Assembly (NCBI GenBank): GCA_964228975.1
Contig: CAXRCC010000272.1
Coordinates: 1-24,065, forward strand
Source of the DNA: Paraneptunicella sp964228975
GTDB lineage: Bacteria; Pseudomonadota; Gammaproteobacteria; Enterobacterales; Alteromonadaceae
DNA: 24,065 bases
Direction of reading: 5' to 3'
The translations under genes and the position numbers were made by a program. Below the pieces are notes generated by a model that saw only the letters and a list, made by a program, of their open reading frames with translations, searched no databases and was not told the origin of the DNA. Positions 1 through 8,999 of the stretch are shown here, in pieces. Each line of letters starts with the position of its first letter. Within the stretch, counting starts at the first letter, position 1.

Positions 1-1454
1 CTGTGCAGTTAAATCTGGAAGAAGAAGGGGTTAGCTGTGTTTTCGATGATGCCGCGATGATGCAATCTGGCACTGCGTTTTCTGCTGCCATTAAGCCGAG
101 CTATTTAACTCAAACGCACCTTTTACGCTGTGGCAGAGAAGGCGAGCAAGCTATTCAGAGTCGGATTACGGTTAATTCAACCAAAGCCGATGTTGAGCAA
201 CTTTTCAATGCGTTTTTAGCGGATTTACCGCGTTATCCATTGAATAACGTTAATGCCGATGAAATCGAACGTGAGCAGCTTAATTTCTATTATGAGATTA
301 ACAATTTGCTGTCGGCTTCACGCATTTACAGTCACCCTGAAGAGTTTGGTCTTGAAGCTGACGCGCCTGTGATTGCTGAAATCGAAAGTTATCTGATTAA
401 TGCCGCAGAGATGTATTTCCAACCTTGTTATCAATACGACTTTTACGAAAGCTTACCGGCTTCGTGCCGTTCGCCAGAAAAGGTGGATGGTTATTATTTA
501 TGGCGTAGTCCTCAAACCAATAATGAGGGCGTAAGAACGTTCCACGCGAAGGTGGAATGGCGCTCAGCTGCGGGGGTGGCTCAAGGTATCAAGGCAATTT
601 TGAATAAGCATGTGAACAATGAAGAAGTGTGCTTAGTCGACGATTTGCCGAGTAAAGTTCGAGCGCAGAGCTTGTCTTGTCGCGCTAAGAATATTCGACG
701 CATGATCAAAGAACAGGTATTGGATAAGTGGGATTATGCGCTGCACGTGTCGGATGTAGTGCATTACGAAGCTTGGGTGGAATTGATATACGACATGTAT
801 TTAAACACCCAATCGATTTCGCATCGCTTTGAGTGCACAGATAACTGCTACGAGCCGCCCACAACCGACTCCATTATGGATAAGTTACTCACATATGTGA
901 TTAATGATGATGATTACGTGAATATTACTTGTCGTCCTTCGACGCACGCAGAACAGCGTTGTGCGTGGTGGTTCTGGGAGTTGGGTAAGTCAAATTCAAA
1001 CGATTTAAGCCACTTAGCCTTGTTAATGCATGTGTTTGAGTTAAAAGGTGAAGCTAGCTTGTGTTCTTCTGATGGTGAAGATTGCATCGCGCGCGATAAG
1101 CTCATAAAAACCTTAAAAGAAAGAACTTGGGTGACGGATGTTGAAGATGAAAACGGTTATTTGTTTCCGAAGTTCGATATCTTTTTAAACGGCTATTGCC
1201 GCGATAACTTCAATAATCCCCAAAGCGAACTTCAAGACTATTGTCATGACTTTTGGTTTACGGAAACCAGAGTGAATAACTCGCATCGCCAGCTTTATGG
1301 TTTTGTTAATTGGGGCGCTTATGATGCACAGTTGATGGATATTTTGCTGGTGGCGGCAGATACCAACAGAGACGGTGTGATTGACGAGGAAGATATTCTT
1401 GTTAAGGACTATGTTGCGATGCTTTATCGCTCTTTGAATGCACCAAGGCAGTAG
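1..1454 (+). CDS. Unrecognised Cys-rich protein with EF-hand-like loop (5' end outside window)
   Basis: The reading frame is open from the left edge (codons in phase from base 3) to TAG at 1452-1454, so this is the C-terminal 483 or so residues of a longer protein; the GTG at base 3 need not be the start. I do not recognise the family. The visible part is rich in Cys, Tyr, Trp and acidic residues, with no transmembrane stretch, which suggests an exported, possibly disulfide-bonded protein. Near the C-terminus, residues 453-464 of the visible frame read DTNRDGVIDEED (bases 1359-1394). This has Asp/Asn at loop positions 1, 3 and 5, Gly at 6 and acidic residue at 12, the pattern of a calcium-binding EF-hand or dockerin-like loop. 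Only one such loop is seen. The gene converges on the chemoreceptor gene and shares the hairpin at 1464-1491. Function unknown. Confidence 0.8.
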   Translation, partial: VQLNLEEEGVSCVFDDAAMMQSGTAFSAAIKPSYLTQTHLLRCGREGEQAIQSRITVNSTKADVEQLFNAFLADLPRYPLNNVNADEIEREQLNFYYEINNLLSASRIYSHPEEFGLEADAPVIAEIESYLINAAEMYFQPCYQYDFYESLPASCRSPEKVDGYYLWRSPQTNNEGVRTFHAKVEWRSAAGVAQGIKAILNKHVNNEEVCLVDDLPSKVRAQSLSCRAKNIRRMIKEQVLDKWDYALHVSDVVHYEAWVELIYDMYLNTQSISHRFECTDNCYEPPTTDSIMDKLLTYVINDDDYVNITCRPSTHAEQRCAWWFWELGKSNSNDLSHLALLMHVFELKGEASLCSSDGEDCIARDKLIKTLKERTWVTDVEDENGYLFPKFDIFLNGYCRDNFNNPQSELQDYCHDFWFTETRVNNSHRQLYGFVNWGAYDAQLMDILLVAADTNRDGVIDEEDILVKDYVAMLYRSLNAPRQ

Positions 1455-1463
1455 CGTAAAAAA

Positions 1464-1491
1464 GGACATTGATTCAAATGAATCAATGTCC
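1464..1491 (-). terminator. Rho-independent terminator of the chemoreceptor gene
   Basis: A perfect 12-bp stem (1464-1475 with 1480-1491) has a 4-base AAAT loop. On the minus strand it is followed by a run of six T (the complement of 1458-1463), which is the classical intrinsic terminator layout for the minus-strand gene ending at 1508. On the plus strand the stem follows the stop of the left-hand gene by 9 bases but has no T-run after it, so termination in that direction would be weaker. Confidence 0.85.
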
Positions 1492-1507
1492 AAAGGCTCC
1501 GGGAAGG

Positions 1508-3196
1508 TTAATCTATCTTAAACTTGCAAACCAACTGCTCTAAGGTTTGTGTTTTTTCTAGCATGTTCTTTGCGGCTCTGCCGTTAGAGCAGGCTATTTC
1601 ACTCAATTCGGCATTGTGATCAGATAAGTGCACAATGCTTTCGTTAATTTCATTTCCCACCACACTTTGTTCCTTCGCGGCGGCGGCAATTTGAGAATTC
1701 ACATCGTTCATTGTTGCGATGGCGGAGGCGATACCAGAAAGCTTAGAAGAGGTATCTCGAATGCTTTTCTCGGTATCATCGCAGCGTTTGATACTTTCGC
1801 TCATGACGTTGACCGCTGAGCGCGAGCCGTTCTGTAGCTTGCTGATCATCTCTTGAATTTCTTCTGTGCTGCCTTGTGTTTTGCTTGCCAAATTCCGAAC
1901 TTCATCGGCAACAACGGCAAAGCCTCTGCCTTGCTCTCCTGCACGTGCCGCTTCAATCGCGGCATTGAGTGCAAGTAAGTTGGTTTGCTCGGCAATGCTT
2001 TCAATAACCTGTAACACTGAGCTGATGTTTTCCACATCTTCGCCAACTTGAGTCACTACATCGCTAGCACGTTTGATTTCATCGTTTAACTGGCTCATTT
2101 CGGTGCAGCTACCTTCAACCATACGAAGGGCGAGTTTACCGTTGTCGTCGGCTTCTTTTGCGGCAATGGCGGCGTCATTGGCATTATTCGACACTTGCTC
2201 CGCAGTTTGCGACATCTCGGTAGTGGCAGCGGCGACTTGCTCAATGGTTTGATGTTGTTGCGTACTGAACGACTCAATACGCAGTGCTTCTTCTGTAAGC
2301 GAATTACTTTCTTGCTCAACATTTAACGCCACATCCCTGACACTGCCAATCAGCCCTTTTTGACAATCGAGTAAGTTGTTTAAGTTCGATGCAAGGAGCC
2401 CCATTTCAAACTTATCTCGGATTTTTAGGCGCTGCGTCAGGTCGCCATTACCCTGTGCGAGCTTTTCGATAGACTCAGACACTTGTCGCAAGGGAACAAG
2501 AATTGAGCGACTAAGCGCCATGCCGGTACTCACTAAAATGACAAGCAATATTGCGGACACCAACAACGCGGAAGCAATGAGTTCATTACGAGATTCGGTT
2601 AATGATTCTTCAAAAATAGCGACTTGATGCTTAACGCGATCAATATAAATGCCCGTACCTATCATTAAATCCCAGCGATCGAGATATAACGCATAGGATA
2701 GTTTTGCTGAGGGGATGGTTTTGCCGAGTCGAGGAAAGTGATAAGTAACGAAGTTATCACCCGTGCCTAATCGGTTTTGCTTAGACGCAGAAATAAGATC
2801 CTGAATTAAATAAACACCATTGGAATCTTTCAAGTTCCAAAAATTATCACCGATTTTTGCCGTGTTTTTACCGTTAAAAACGCGTATTCCTTTGGAGTCA
2901 TAACCAAAAATATATCCGTCTTCTGCAAATTCCATTCGGCTTAATAGTTCAATCGCTTCATCACGATTCGCTCCGGAGTCGTAAATGGGTTTAATCGTTG
3001 CTAAAGCGACCAACATAATGTCTTTCAGTTCTTTCTTTTTATTCTGAATGACAAGTTCTTCCGCCGTTTTGACTTCATTTTCAATTAGGTTGTCGACACT
3101 ATTAAAAATAAGCAGAAGTAAAATACTGATAAGTAACAACAGTGGCACAATTGATACTGAAAATAGCTTTTGCTTGATAGATAGACGATTAAACAT
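1508..3196 (-). CDS. Methyl-accepting chemotaxis protein with single-Cache sensor
   Basis: This is an inner-membrane chemoreceptor that binds a ligand in the periplasm and controls CheA/CheW. Domains in the 562-residue product: transmembrane helix about 12-32; a periplasmic sensor about 40-195 with an sCache-like core (around the YIFGYDSKGI stretch, residues 95-104); second transmembrane helix about 206-228; HAMP about 229-282; then a long coiled-coil signalling domain. The hairpin tip is the nearly invariant region at about 396-435 (including EQTNLLALNAAIEAARAGE). No C-terminal CheR-tethering pentapeptide is visible. I chose ATG at 3196 over the adjacent GTG at 3199 because the GAGA upstream is better spaced for it. 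The gene is monocistronic, with a strong terminator after it and a possible FliA-type promoter at 3273-3300. The ligand cannot be read from the sequence. Confidence 0.95.
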   Translation of the reverse strand: MFNRLSIKQKLFSVSIVPLLLLISILLLLIFNSVDNLIENEVKTAEELVIQNKKKELKDIMLVALATIKPIYDSGANRDEAIELLSRMEFAEDGYIFGYDSKGIRVFNGKNTAKIGDNFWNLKDSNGVYLIQDLISASKQNRLGTGDNFVTYHFPRLGKTIPSAKLSYALYLDRWDLMIGTGIYIDRVKHQVAIFEESLTESRNELIASALLVSAILLVILVSTGMALSRSILVPLRQVSESIEKLAQGNGDLTQRLKIRDKFEMGLLASNLNNLLDCQKGLIGSVRDVALNVEQESNSLTEEALRIESFSTQQHQTIEQVAAATTEMSQTAEQVSNNANDAAIAAKEADDNGKLALRMVEGSCTEMSQLNDEIKRASDVVTQVGEDVENISSVLQVIESIAEQTNLLALNAAIEAARAGEQGRGFAVVADEVRNLASKTQGSTEEIQEMISKLQNGSRSAVNVMSESIKRCDDTEKSIRDTSSKLSGIASAIATMNDVNSQIAAAAKEQSVVGNEINESIVHLSDHNAELSEIACSNGRAAKNMLEKTQTLEQLVCKFKID

Positions 3197-3272
3197 CACA
3201 GTCTCACTTTCTACTTGATTTTACTAAATTAAATTCATTCTTGTGACACGTATTTGTAGTAGTTTTTATTTG

Positions 3273-3300
3273 TTATTCGGGAAAGTATCTGAGTACTTTT
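3273..3300 (-). promoter_or_regulatory. Possible sigma-28 (FliA) promoter of the chemoreceptor gene
   Basis: On the minus strand, AAAAGTAC and CCCGAATA are separated by 11 bases, the spacing of the enterobacterial FliA consensus (TAAAGTTT-N11-GCCGATAA). Each element matches at about 5 of 8 positions. Chemoreceptor genes are commonly FliA-dependent in flagellated gammaproteobacteria. The match is weaker than that upstream of motX. The start point would lie about 70 bases before the ATG at 3196. Confidence 0.3.
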
Positions 3301-3359
3301 GCTTTATTTAAAAGGTAGATATGAAATAAATAAAATTCAAAGTTGTTTGATTAAATTAA

Positions 3360-3373
3360 GTGATCTAGATCGA
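3360..3373. promoter_or_regulatory. FNR/Anr-like palindrome in the chemoreceptor/kinase divergent region
   Basis: The 14 bases read GTGAT-CTAG-ATCGA, which differ from the FNR-family consensus TTGAT-N4-ATCAA at one base per half. The core GATCTAGATC (3362-3371) is a perfect 10-bp palindrome. It sits in the 305-bp AT-rich region (3197-3501) between the divergent genes, roughly 90 bp upstream of the proposed kinase start point. Regulation by an FNR-family protein is only an inference from this match. Confidence 0.25.
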
Positions 3374-3423
3374 TTTGTTACTGATTAAATGATACTTTCG
3401 GTGTTAAAATTAACCTAATTATT

Positions 3424-3452
3424 TTGTGGGGAAGTTGGTCTATATTTATAAG
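3424..3452 (+). promoter_or_regulatory. Possible sigma-70 promoter of the hybrid kinase gene
   Basis: TTGTGG (3424-3429) and TATAAG (3447-3452) are separated by 17 bases. The -10 element matches 5 of 6 bases; the -35 element is poor. The start point would fall near 3459, leaving a leader of about 43 bases. Confidence 0.35.
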
Positions 3453-3501
3453 GTGAGGTAATGGCTGTTGTGTGGGTTTAATCAGTTTGGTGGGTAAATA
3501 G

Positions 3502-5625
3502 TTGAATATTAAAAGACTTAAAAACTTGTCGTCAGTTAGAAATGAACTGGTTGGTAAGTTTATTTCCATTTCCTTCTTTGTTTCTTTAGTCGCATTAATG
3601 GGATCGCTGTCTCGAATCTATCAATTAGGATTCATTCCCATTATGTATTTTCATATTTTCATTTGTGCAGGACTTGGAACCCTTTATTTTTTAAAAAATA
3701 AGTTACCGCTTAAATTTAAGTCTTACAGCATTGTGGTTGGATTAACCATTGTGGGTATTGGAGGGGTCATCGTTTTTGGTTTAACCGGAGCTGGCACATT
3801 AATTTTGGTGGGTACTGTCATTTTAGCGCAGCTGTTTGTTGGGGTGCGGGGCGCGTTATCTATTATTGTTTTGAGTGTTATCGCGATGGGGTGGCAGCTA
3901 TATTCCACGCAGTACGGGCTAGCGATTGTCAGTAAGGAGCAAAGTGAAGCACTGGCTTGGATCAATAACATTACGGCGTTTCTTTATATTTCTGGCGTGT
4001 CGGTTTATTGCATTCATTATTTCCTTGGTTTTTTAACTGAGCTTTCAAATCAATTAAGAAACGAGCTGATGCTTGGGCATAAGCAGCTACAAGATTCCGA
4101 GGTGCTACTGTCTACCGTGCTGAATTCGCTGACGTTTGGCGTGATGTGGAAAGATAAACATTTCCGGTTTAGGGGATGTAACAAGCAGTTTTTGAATGAT
4201 CTTGGACTGCATTCAGTCAACCAAGTGATTGGCAAAACAGATTATGACTTTGCTGAGCGCGCGGTGGCAGAGCGTTACCGTGAGCAAGATCGTCAAGTGT
4301 TTACGTCGGGAGAGCCGATGTTGCACGTGGTGGAAGAGTACGACAGAGCGAACGATGCCAAGCTGTATTTAATTATTCATCGTGTTCCCTTGCGAAATGC
4401 ACAGGGCGAAATAGACGGTGTGTTGGTGTCTTATTCCGATATTACACAAACAAAAACGTTGGAAAACCAACTTCGTGAAGCCAAGCTCAAGGCTGAAGAA
4501 GCCAGTGAAGCCAAGTCATCATTTTTAGCCACTATGTCCCATGAAATAAGAACGCCGATTAACGGGGTAATGGGGTTATTGGAGCTGGCGCTCGAAACGG
4601 ATTTAAATGCGAAACAACGAGAGTATTTAACCAAGGCAGAGTATTCCGCCGAAACCTTGTTGCACATTATTAATCAGATATTGGATATCTCTAAAATTGA
4701 GTCGGGAAAAATCGAACTTGAGCGTGTTCCCTTTGTGCTTGCCGATGTGATGCAGCGCGTACAATTGCAATTAGGGCACATGGCAAAGAAGAAGGACTTG
4801 GTGCTAAATATTAAAGGGCTAGGCTCTGTGGAATGTCCGGCACTTGGCGATCCTACGCGCTTGATTCAAATCATTATTAACCTGTGCTCAAATGCACTTA
4901 AATTCACTGAATCTGGCAGCGTGAATGTGACCATTGCTGCGCTCGAACAAAAGGAAACATTAAATACACGCATTGAGGTGTCCGATTCTGGCATTGGCAT
5001 TCCCAAAGATAAGCTGTCTATGCTGTTTGAGAGTTTTACTCAGGCAGATTCTTCTACTTCGCGTCGATATGGCGGAACGGGATTAGGGCTGGCCATTGTG
5101 AAACAACTGGTCGAGCTTCAAGGCGGCACCATCGAAATAGACAGCGAATGCGATGTGGGCACAACGGTTACCTGTTTCTTAAAATTCGACATCTGTTCTC
5201 AGGAGTTTGATAGAGCGAACCAGGATAATCAAACGAGCCTATCGGGTGTTCGGGTGTTAATTGCAGAAGACAACAGCATTAATCAGTTGATTGTTAGGGA
5301 AATTCTGGAACAAGAGGGCGCGGTTGTGTTTATGGCAGATGACGGGAATCAGGCCATTTCCTGTTTAGAAGAAAATCCCGTGGACGTGGTATTGATGGAT
5401 ATTCAAATGCCAAACATGGATGGGAAAATGGCGTTACAGCACATTCGTTCAAAGCAGAAGTGGCTTCATCTTCCTGTTGTGGCGCTGACGGCTAATGTGC
5501 TGAGTCATGAGGTGATGGCATATAAAGCGCTTGGTTTTGATAGCCATTTAGGCAAACCCTTTCAAAAAGAACAACTGCTTCGCGTGGTTGATAATATGGC
5601 GAGCAGAACGAAATCGCCTGTTTAG
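3502..5625 (+). CDS. Hybrid sensor histidine kinase (membrane, PAS, HisKA, HATPase, receiver)
   Basis: This is a membrane-bound hybrid kinase of 707 residues. The N-terminal 20-180 region holds five or six hydrophobic helices and no large periplasmic loop, so it probably senses the membrane or an intramembrane signal. A PAS domain (about 200-317) follows, then HisKA with the phospho-acceptor His347 in SHEIRTP, and an HATPase with N-box Asn464, DSGIGI (495-500) and GGTGLGL (524-530). The C-terminal receiver (about 583-700) has Asp590, phospho-acceptor Asp633, Thr663 and Lys685. There is no Hpt domain, so an Hpt protein elsewhere would be the phosphorelay partner. The start is TTG at 3502, immediately after an in-frame TAG, with GGTGGG 7 bases upstream; the next in-frame ATG would delete the first helix. 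The gene is divergent from the chemoreceptor. Signal and target are unknown. Confidence 0.93.
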   Translation: MNIKRLKNLSSVRNELVGKFISISFFVSLVALMGSLSRIYQLGFIPIMYFHIFICAGLGTLYFLKNKLPLKFKSYSIVVGLTIVGIGGVIVFGLTGAGTLILVGTVILAQLFVGVRGALSIIVLSVIAMGWQLYSTQYGLAIVSKEQSEALAWINNITAFLYISGVSVYCIHYFLGFLTELSNQLRNELMLGHKQLQDSEVLLSTVLNSLTFGVMWKDKHFRFRGCNKQFLNDLGLHSVNQVIGKTDYDFAERAVAERYREQDRQVFTSGEPMLHVVEEYDRANDAKLYLIIHRVPLRNAQGEIDGVLVSYSDITQTKTLENQLREAKLKAEEASEAKSSFLATMSHEIRTPINGVMGLLELALETDLNAKQREYLTKAEYSAETLLHIINQILDISKIESGKIELERVPFVLADVMQRVQLQLGHMAKKKDLVLNIKGLGSVECPALGDPTRLIQIIINLCSNALKFTESGSVNVTIAALEQKETLNTRIEVSDSGIGIPKDKLSMLFESFTQADSSTSRRYGGTGLGLAIVKQLVELQGGTIEIDSECDVGTTVTCFLKFDICSQEFDRANQDNQTSLSGVRVLIAEDNSINQLIVREILEQEGAVVFMADDGNQAISCLEENPVDVVLMDIQMPNMDGKMALQHIRSKQKWLHLPVVALTANVLSHEVMAYKALGFDSHLGKPFQKEQLLRVVDNMASRTKSPV

Positions 5626-5722
5626 GAGTGGATGAAATTATCGGTACAGTCTTTGCTTTAGCATGCTTATGTGCGCGACGTTCATATGAGGATTGCTTGT
5701 TGAGCGTCGAAATTATGACGGG

Positions 5723-5749
5723 TTAAGGTCTGGTTTTAATGGCCGATAA
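5723..5749 (+). promoter_or_regulatory. Sigma-28 (FliA) promoter of motX
   Basis: GCCGATAA at 5742-5749 is an exact match to the FliA -10 consensus. Eleven bases upstream lies TTAAGGTC (5723-5730), which fits the -35 element (TAAAGTTT; TCAAG-like in polar flagellates) at most core positions. The start point would be near 5757, 43 bases before the motX ATG. The position directly ahead of a flagellar motor gene supports the call. Confidence 0.7.
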
Positions 5750-5799
5750 CTCAACTGATGAAAAGTGTTTTTTACTTTGCGTAAGAGTTGTATCACACA

Positions 5800-6429
5800 A
5801 TGAGAAATAGCATGAGATTACTGGTTTTTGTTGCAAGCTTAATGGTAGGTAGCCAAGCATTTTCCGCTGAAGATTTAAAAGCGGTTCAACTTTATTCTCA
5901 AGATGAGTTGATTCGAATGATTGAGCGAAATGAGCATTTAGACCGCGTGGTATTGGATAAATGTCAGCTCGTTCAAGATATTGAAGCCAGAGCGGAAGTA
6001 CTTAAAATTCCGGCCTATCAGTTTTTATGGGGCGATATGTTAGCTTGGGGCGTGTGCGTGGAAGCTGCGCCTGAACGCGGAATTGGCTTTATGAAAGAAG
6101 CTGGATTACAAGGTTTGGCCCCCGCGCTTGAACAGCTAGGACGCTATTATGCCAACGGTAAGCTGGTGCAAATGGATGTAGAAAGAGCCGTTGTGTACTT
6201 ACGAGAGGCCGGTTCGCTGGGCAATTTGAAAGCGCAAATTCAACTGGCAGAACTGTTTATTGAAGGACATGGCAGCCCTTACGATTATGAAGACACTTAC
6301 CACTGGCTTCATAATGCCATTACTAACGACGATAAAGTGCATCAGAAAATTGCCCATTGCTTAACTGGGTTAGAGAAGTTGATGCATCCTAAAGCAGTTC
6401 GAAGAGCCAAAAGACCATTAGAGAGTTAG
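5800..6429 (+). CDS. motX: Sodium-type polar flagellar motor protein MotX
   Basis: MotX is a periplasmic protein of the T ring around the polar flagellar basal body; with MotY it recruits the PomA/PomB sodium-driven stator. The product is 209 residues, the usual MotX length, with a signal peptide (residues 1 to about 23, ending in a QAFSA-like cleavage region). The body is made of Sel1/TPR-like helical repeats (about 74-178). The stretches AYQFLWGDMLAWGVCVE, ALEQLGRYYANG, RAVVYLREA and YDYEDTYHWLHNA match my recollection of Vibrio and Shewanella MotX. Cys55 and Cys86 in the mature part may pair. I prefer ATG at 5800 over the upstream TTG at 5788 because the AAGAG at 5783-5787 leaves no room for the TTG. 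The gene lies just before rnr, as in Shewanella and relatives, and has a FliA-type promoter. Confidence 0.92.
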   Translation: MRNSMRLLVFVASLMVGSQAFSAEDLKAVQLYSQDELIRMIERNEHLDRVVLDKCQLVQDIEARAEVLKIPAYQFLWGDMLAWGVCVEAAPERGIGFMKEAGLQGLAPALEQLGRYYANGKLVQMDVERAVVYLREAGSLGNLKAQIQLAELFIEGHGSPYDYEDTYHWLHNAITNDDKVHQKIAHCLTGLEKLMHPKAVRRAKRPLES

Positions 6430-6494
6430 CACTTGCTGAGTCATTGTTTTAGAAGATTACGCAAAAAGATTAAAACTTTTCGTTCAGGGCTGGT

Positions 6495-6500
6495 TATAAT
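6495..6500 (+). promoter_or_regulatory. Likely -10 element of the rnr-rlmB promoter
   Basis: TATAAT at 6495-6500 is an exact -10 consensus, 42 bases before the rnr ATG, with a TG two bases upstream (one base off the extended -10 spacing). No good -35 is seen at 16-18 bases. It would give rnr-rlmB a housekeeping promoter separate from the flagellar motX promoter. Confidence 0.45.
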
Positions 6501-6542
6501 CAAGGCAACTCCACAACCATTCTGAGTGTCCGTCAAATACTT

Positions 6543-8993
6543 ATGCAAGACGACCCGCATTTCGAACGCGAAAAAGCCAAATACGAAAAGCCCGTAGCCA
6601 GCCGGGAATATATTCTAAAAGTTTTAGAAAAATACAAAACCCCCCTTACTTTGCTAGAGATCTGTCATTTGGTGAACGCCTATGATGAGGAAGATCGTGT
6701 GGCCATTCAGCGCCGCCTTCGTGCTATGGAGCGAGAAGGCCAAGTCATTTTTAATCGACACAAGCGCTATGAAAAAGGCGAGCCTTCTGAATTACTGCGC
6801 GGCAAAGTAATCGGACACCGAGACGGTTTTGGCTTTTTACAGCTTGAGGACGGCACAAAAGATTTGTATATCTCTGCGCCACAAATGCAGGCGCTTTTTC
6901 ATGGTGACTTTGTTTCCGCGAAAGAATCCATTAATGATTACAAAGGCAAAAAAGAAGCCAAGATATTGGGTGTCATCACACCTCGACAAGATCCGATTGT
7001 TGGACGCTTCTACCTTGAAAACGGCGTTGGTATTGTTATTCCCGATGATAGCCGTCTTAATCATGAAATCATCATCCCGCAAGAATATGTCAAAGGGGCG
7101 CGTCAAGGCCACGTTGTTGTGGTTGAGATTATTCAGCGTCCTCGCAGAAGAGCCAATCCACTTGGTAAAATCACAGAAGTACTGGGCGAACACATGGCGC
7201 CAGGTATGGAAATTGAAATGGCTATTCGCAATTTCGATATTCCCAGTGAGTGGCCTAAAGAGATTAAACGCGAGCTTAAAGCGTGGGCTGAAGAGGTACC
7301 GCAAGAGGCTTACGAAGGCAGAGAGGATTTACGCGAGCTGCCGCTGGTTACGATAGACGGCGAAGATGCGCGTGACTTTGATGATGCGGTGTATTGTGAG
7401 CCTCATGAAGATGGGGGCTGGAAGCTGTGGGTGGCGATTGCCGATGTGAGTTATTACGTTCGTACAGGCTCAACATTGGATGAAGAAGCGCAAAATCGTG
7501 GCAATTCGGTTTATTTTCCTGAGCAAGTGGTGCCTATGTTGCCAGAGAAATTGTCTAACGGCTTGTGCTCATTGAACCCTAATGTTGATCGCTTGTGTAT
7601 GGTGTGCGAGATGCACATTGGTAGCGCAGGTGGATTGAAGTCGCACCGTTTTTTCGAAGCGGTGATGAACTCTAAAGCGCGCTTTACTTATACCAAGGTG
7701 TCCGGAATCTTAAAGGGCGACCCTGATTTACAAGAGCGTTATGCCCCGTTTGTTGAACACCTAAAGAATTTGCATGGCTTATATGGCGTATTGAAAAAGG
7801 CGCGTCAACGTCGCGGTGCGATTGAGTTTGAAACGCAAGAAAGTAAGTTTATCTTTAATGCGCAGCGCAAAATCGATCACATTGTGCCAGTGGAGCGCAA
7901 TGATGCTCATAAGCTGATCGAAGAATGCATGATCATGGCCAATGTGTGTGCGGCTACAACCATTTTAAAACACAAAGCGAGTGCGCTTTTCCGTGTTCAC
8001 GATCAACCGAGCGAAGATCGCGTTGCCAGTTTCTTATCGTATTTAGGCGAAGTGGGCATCGAACATCAAATCCGAGAAGGGGCAACACCTAAAGACTTCA
8101 GTAAAGTGGTGAAGTTTATTGATGGACGCCCTGATCAAGAACTGATTCAAACCATGTTGCTGCGTTCAATGCAGCAAGCCGTTTACGATAATGAAAATAT
8201 TGGGCACTTTGGTTTGGCGCTTAAAGCCTATGCTCATTTTACCTCTCCGATTCGCCGCTATCCTGATTTAGTGGTTCACCGAGCGCTCAAAGCGATTAAT
8301 GATAAAAACGCCAACCGACCGTCTGAAACGGGCGGTAAAGCTTATTCGGTTCAAGAAGTTGAGCTACTTGGTGAAAACTGCTCAATGACAGAACGCCGCG
8401 CAGATGATGCGACGCGCGATGTGTCTGATTGGCTTAAGTGCGAATTCATGCAAGATCACGTGGGCGATTCATTTGATGGCGTGATTGCTGCGGTCACCAG
8501 TTTTGGTTTCTTTGTGCGTTTACCGGAGTTTCATATCGATGGGTTGGTTCACATTACTGCGCTGACCAATGATTTCTATCATTTTGATGAGGTGAAACAG
8601 TACCTTATTGGTGAAGCCACAGGCCAAACATTCCGTTTAGGTGATGAAGTTAAAGTGCAGGTTGCCTCGGTGAATTTGGACGAGCGCAAAATCGACTTTT
8701 TACTTGATATGCCAATGGCAGGGGGGAAGCGCGCTGCGCGTGCGGCCTCAAGGCGTCGTAAAAGTGTACGTGATGAAATGCGAACCCCAACATCTGAAGA
8801 TTCTCCTCGCAAAGGCAAGCCGGGTAGAAGGCGTTCGGATGATGAGGGTAAGCGAGGCGGCACAAAAGGGTCGTCGAAGCGTTCCTCAAAAGCGGGAAAA
8901 AGTACGGGAAAACGAAAGCCAGCAGCGGGTAAAAAATCCACTGGGGCGTCAAAACGTAAATCTACAAAGAAAGTATCGAAGAAGAGGAAATAG
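6543..8993 (+). CDS. rnr: Ribonuclease R
   Basis: RNase R is a processive 3'-to-5' exoribonuclease that degrades structured RNA, including rRNA and mRNA decay intermediates and non-stop messages on stalled ribosomes. The 816-residue product is collinear with E. coli RNase R. It has an N-terminal winged-helix region (about 20-85, with RRRLRAMEREGQ), cold-shock OB folds, the catalytic RNB domain with DARDFDD (Asp275, Asp278, Asp280, Asp281; Mg-binding), and an S1 domain (about 640-720). A Lys/Arg/Ser-rich low-complexity tail fills residues 729-816; in E. coli this tail contributes to trans-translation-linked recruitment and duplex RNA handling. The start agrees with the E. coli N-terminus; the ribosome binding site is weak. 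rlmB follows 6 bases after the stop. Confidence 0.97.
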   Translation: MQDDPHFEREKAKYEKPVASREYILKVLEKYKTPLTLLEICHLVNAYDEEDRVAIQRRLRAMEREGQVIFNRHKRYEKGEPSELLRGKVIGHRDGFGFLQLEDGTKDLYISAPQMQALFHGDFVSAKESINDYKGKKEAKILGVITPRQDPIVGRFYLENGVGIVIPDDSRLNHEIIIPQEYVKGARQGHVVVVEIIQRPRRRANPLGKITEVLGEHMAPGMEIEMAIRNFDIPSEWPKEIKRELKAWAEEVPQEAYEGREDLRELPLVTIDGEDARDFDDAVYCEPHEDGGWKLWVAIADVSYYVRTGSTLDEEAQNRGNSVYFPEQVVPMLPEKLSNGLCSLNPNVDRLCMVCEMHIGSAGGLKSHRFFEAVMNSKARFTYTKVSGILKGDPDLQERYAPFVEHLKNLHGLYGVLKKARQRRGAIEFETQESKFIFNAQRKIDHIVPVERNDAHKLIEECMIMANVCAATTILKHKASALFRVHDQPSEDRVASFLSYLGEVGIEHQIREGATPKDFSKVVKFIDGRPDQELIQTMLLRSMQQAVYDNENIGHFGLALKAYAHFTSPIRRYPDLVVHRALKAINDKNANRPSETGGKAYSVQEVELLGENCSMTERRADDATRDVSDWLKCEFMQDHVGDSFDGVIAAVTSFGFFVRLPEFHIDGLVHITALTNDFYHFDEVKQYLIGEATGQTFRLGDEVKVQVASVNLDERKIDFLLDMPMAGGKRAARAASRRRKSVRDEMRTPTSEDSPRKGKPGRRRSDDEGKRGGTKGSSKRSSKAGKSTGKRKPAAGKKSTGASKRKSTKKVSKKRK

Positions 8994-8999
8994 TAAGTT

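Noticed and set aside
6829..7356. Long plus-strand open frame inside rnr, and an opposing frame at 6837-7304
   Set aside because: Both lie fully within the RNase R gene, whose protein is collinear with E. coli RNase R; neither has a recognisable product or a ribosome binding site.
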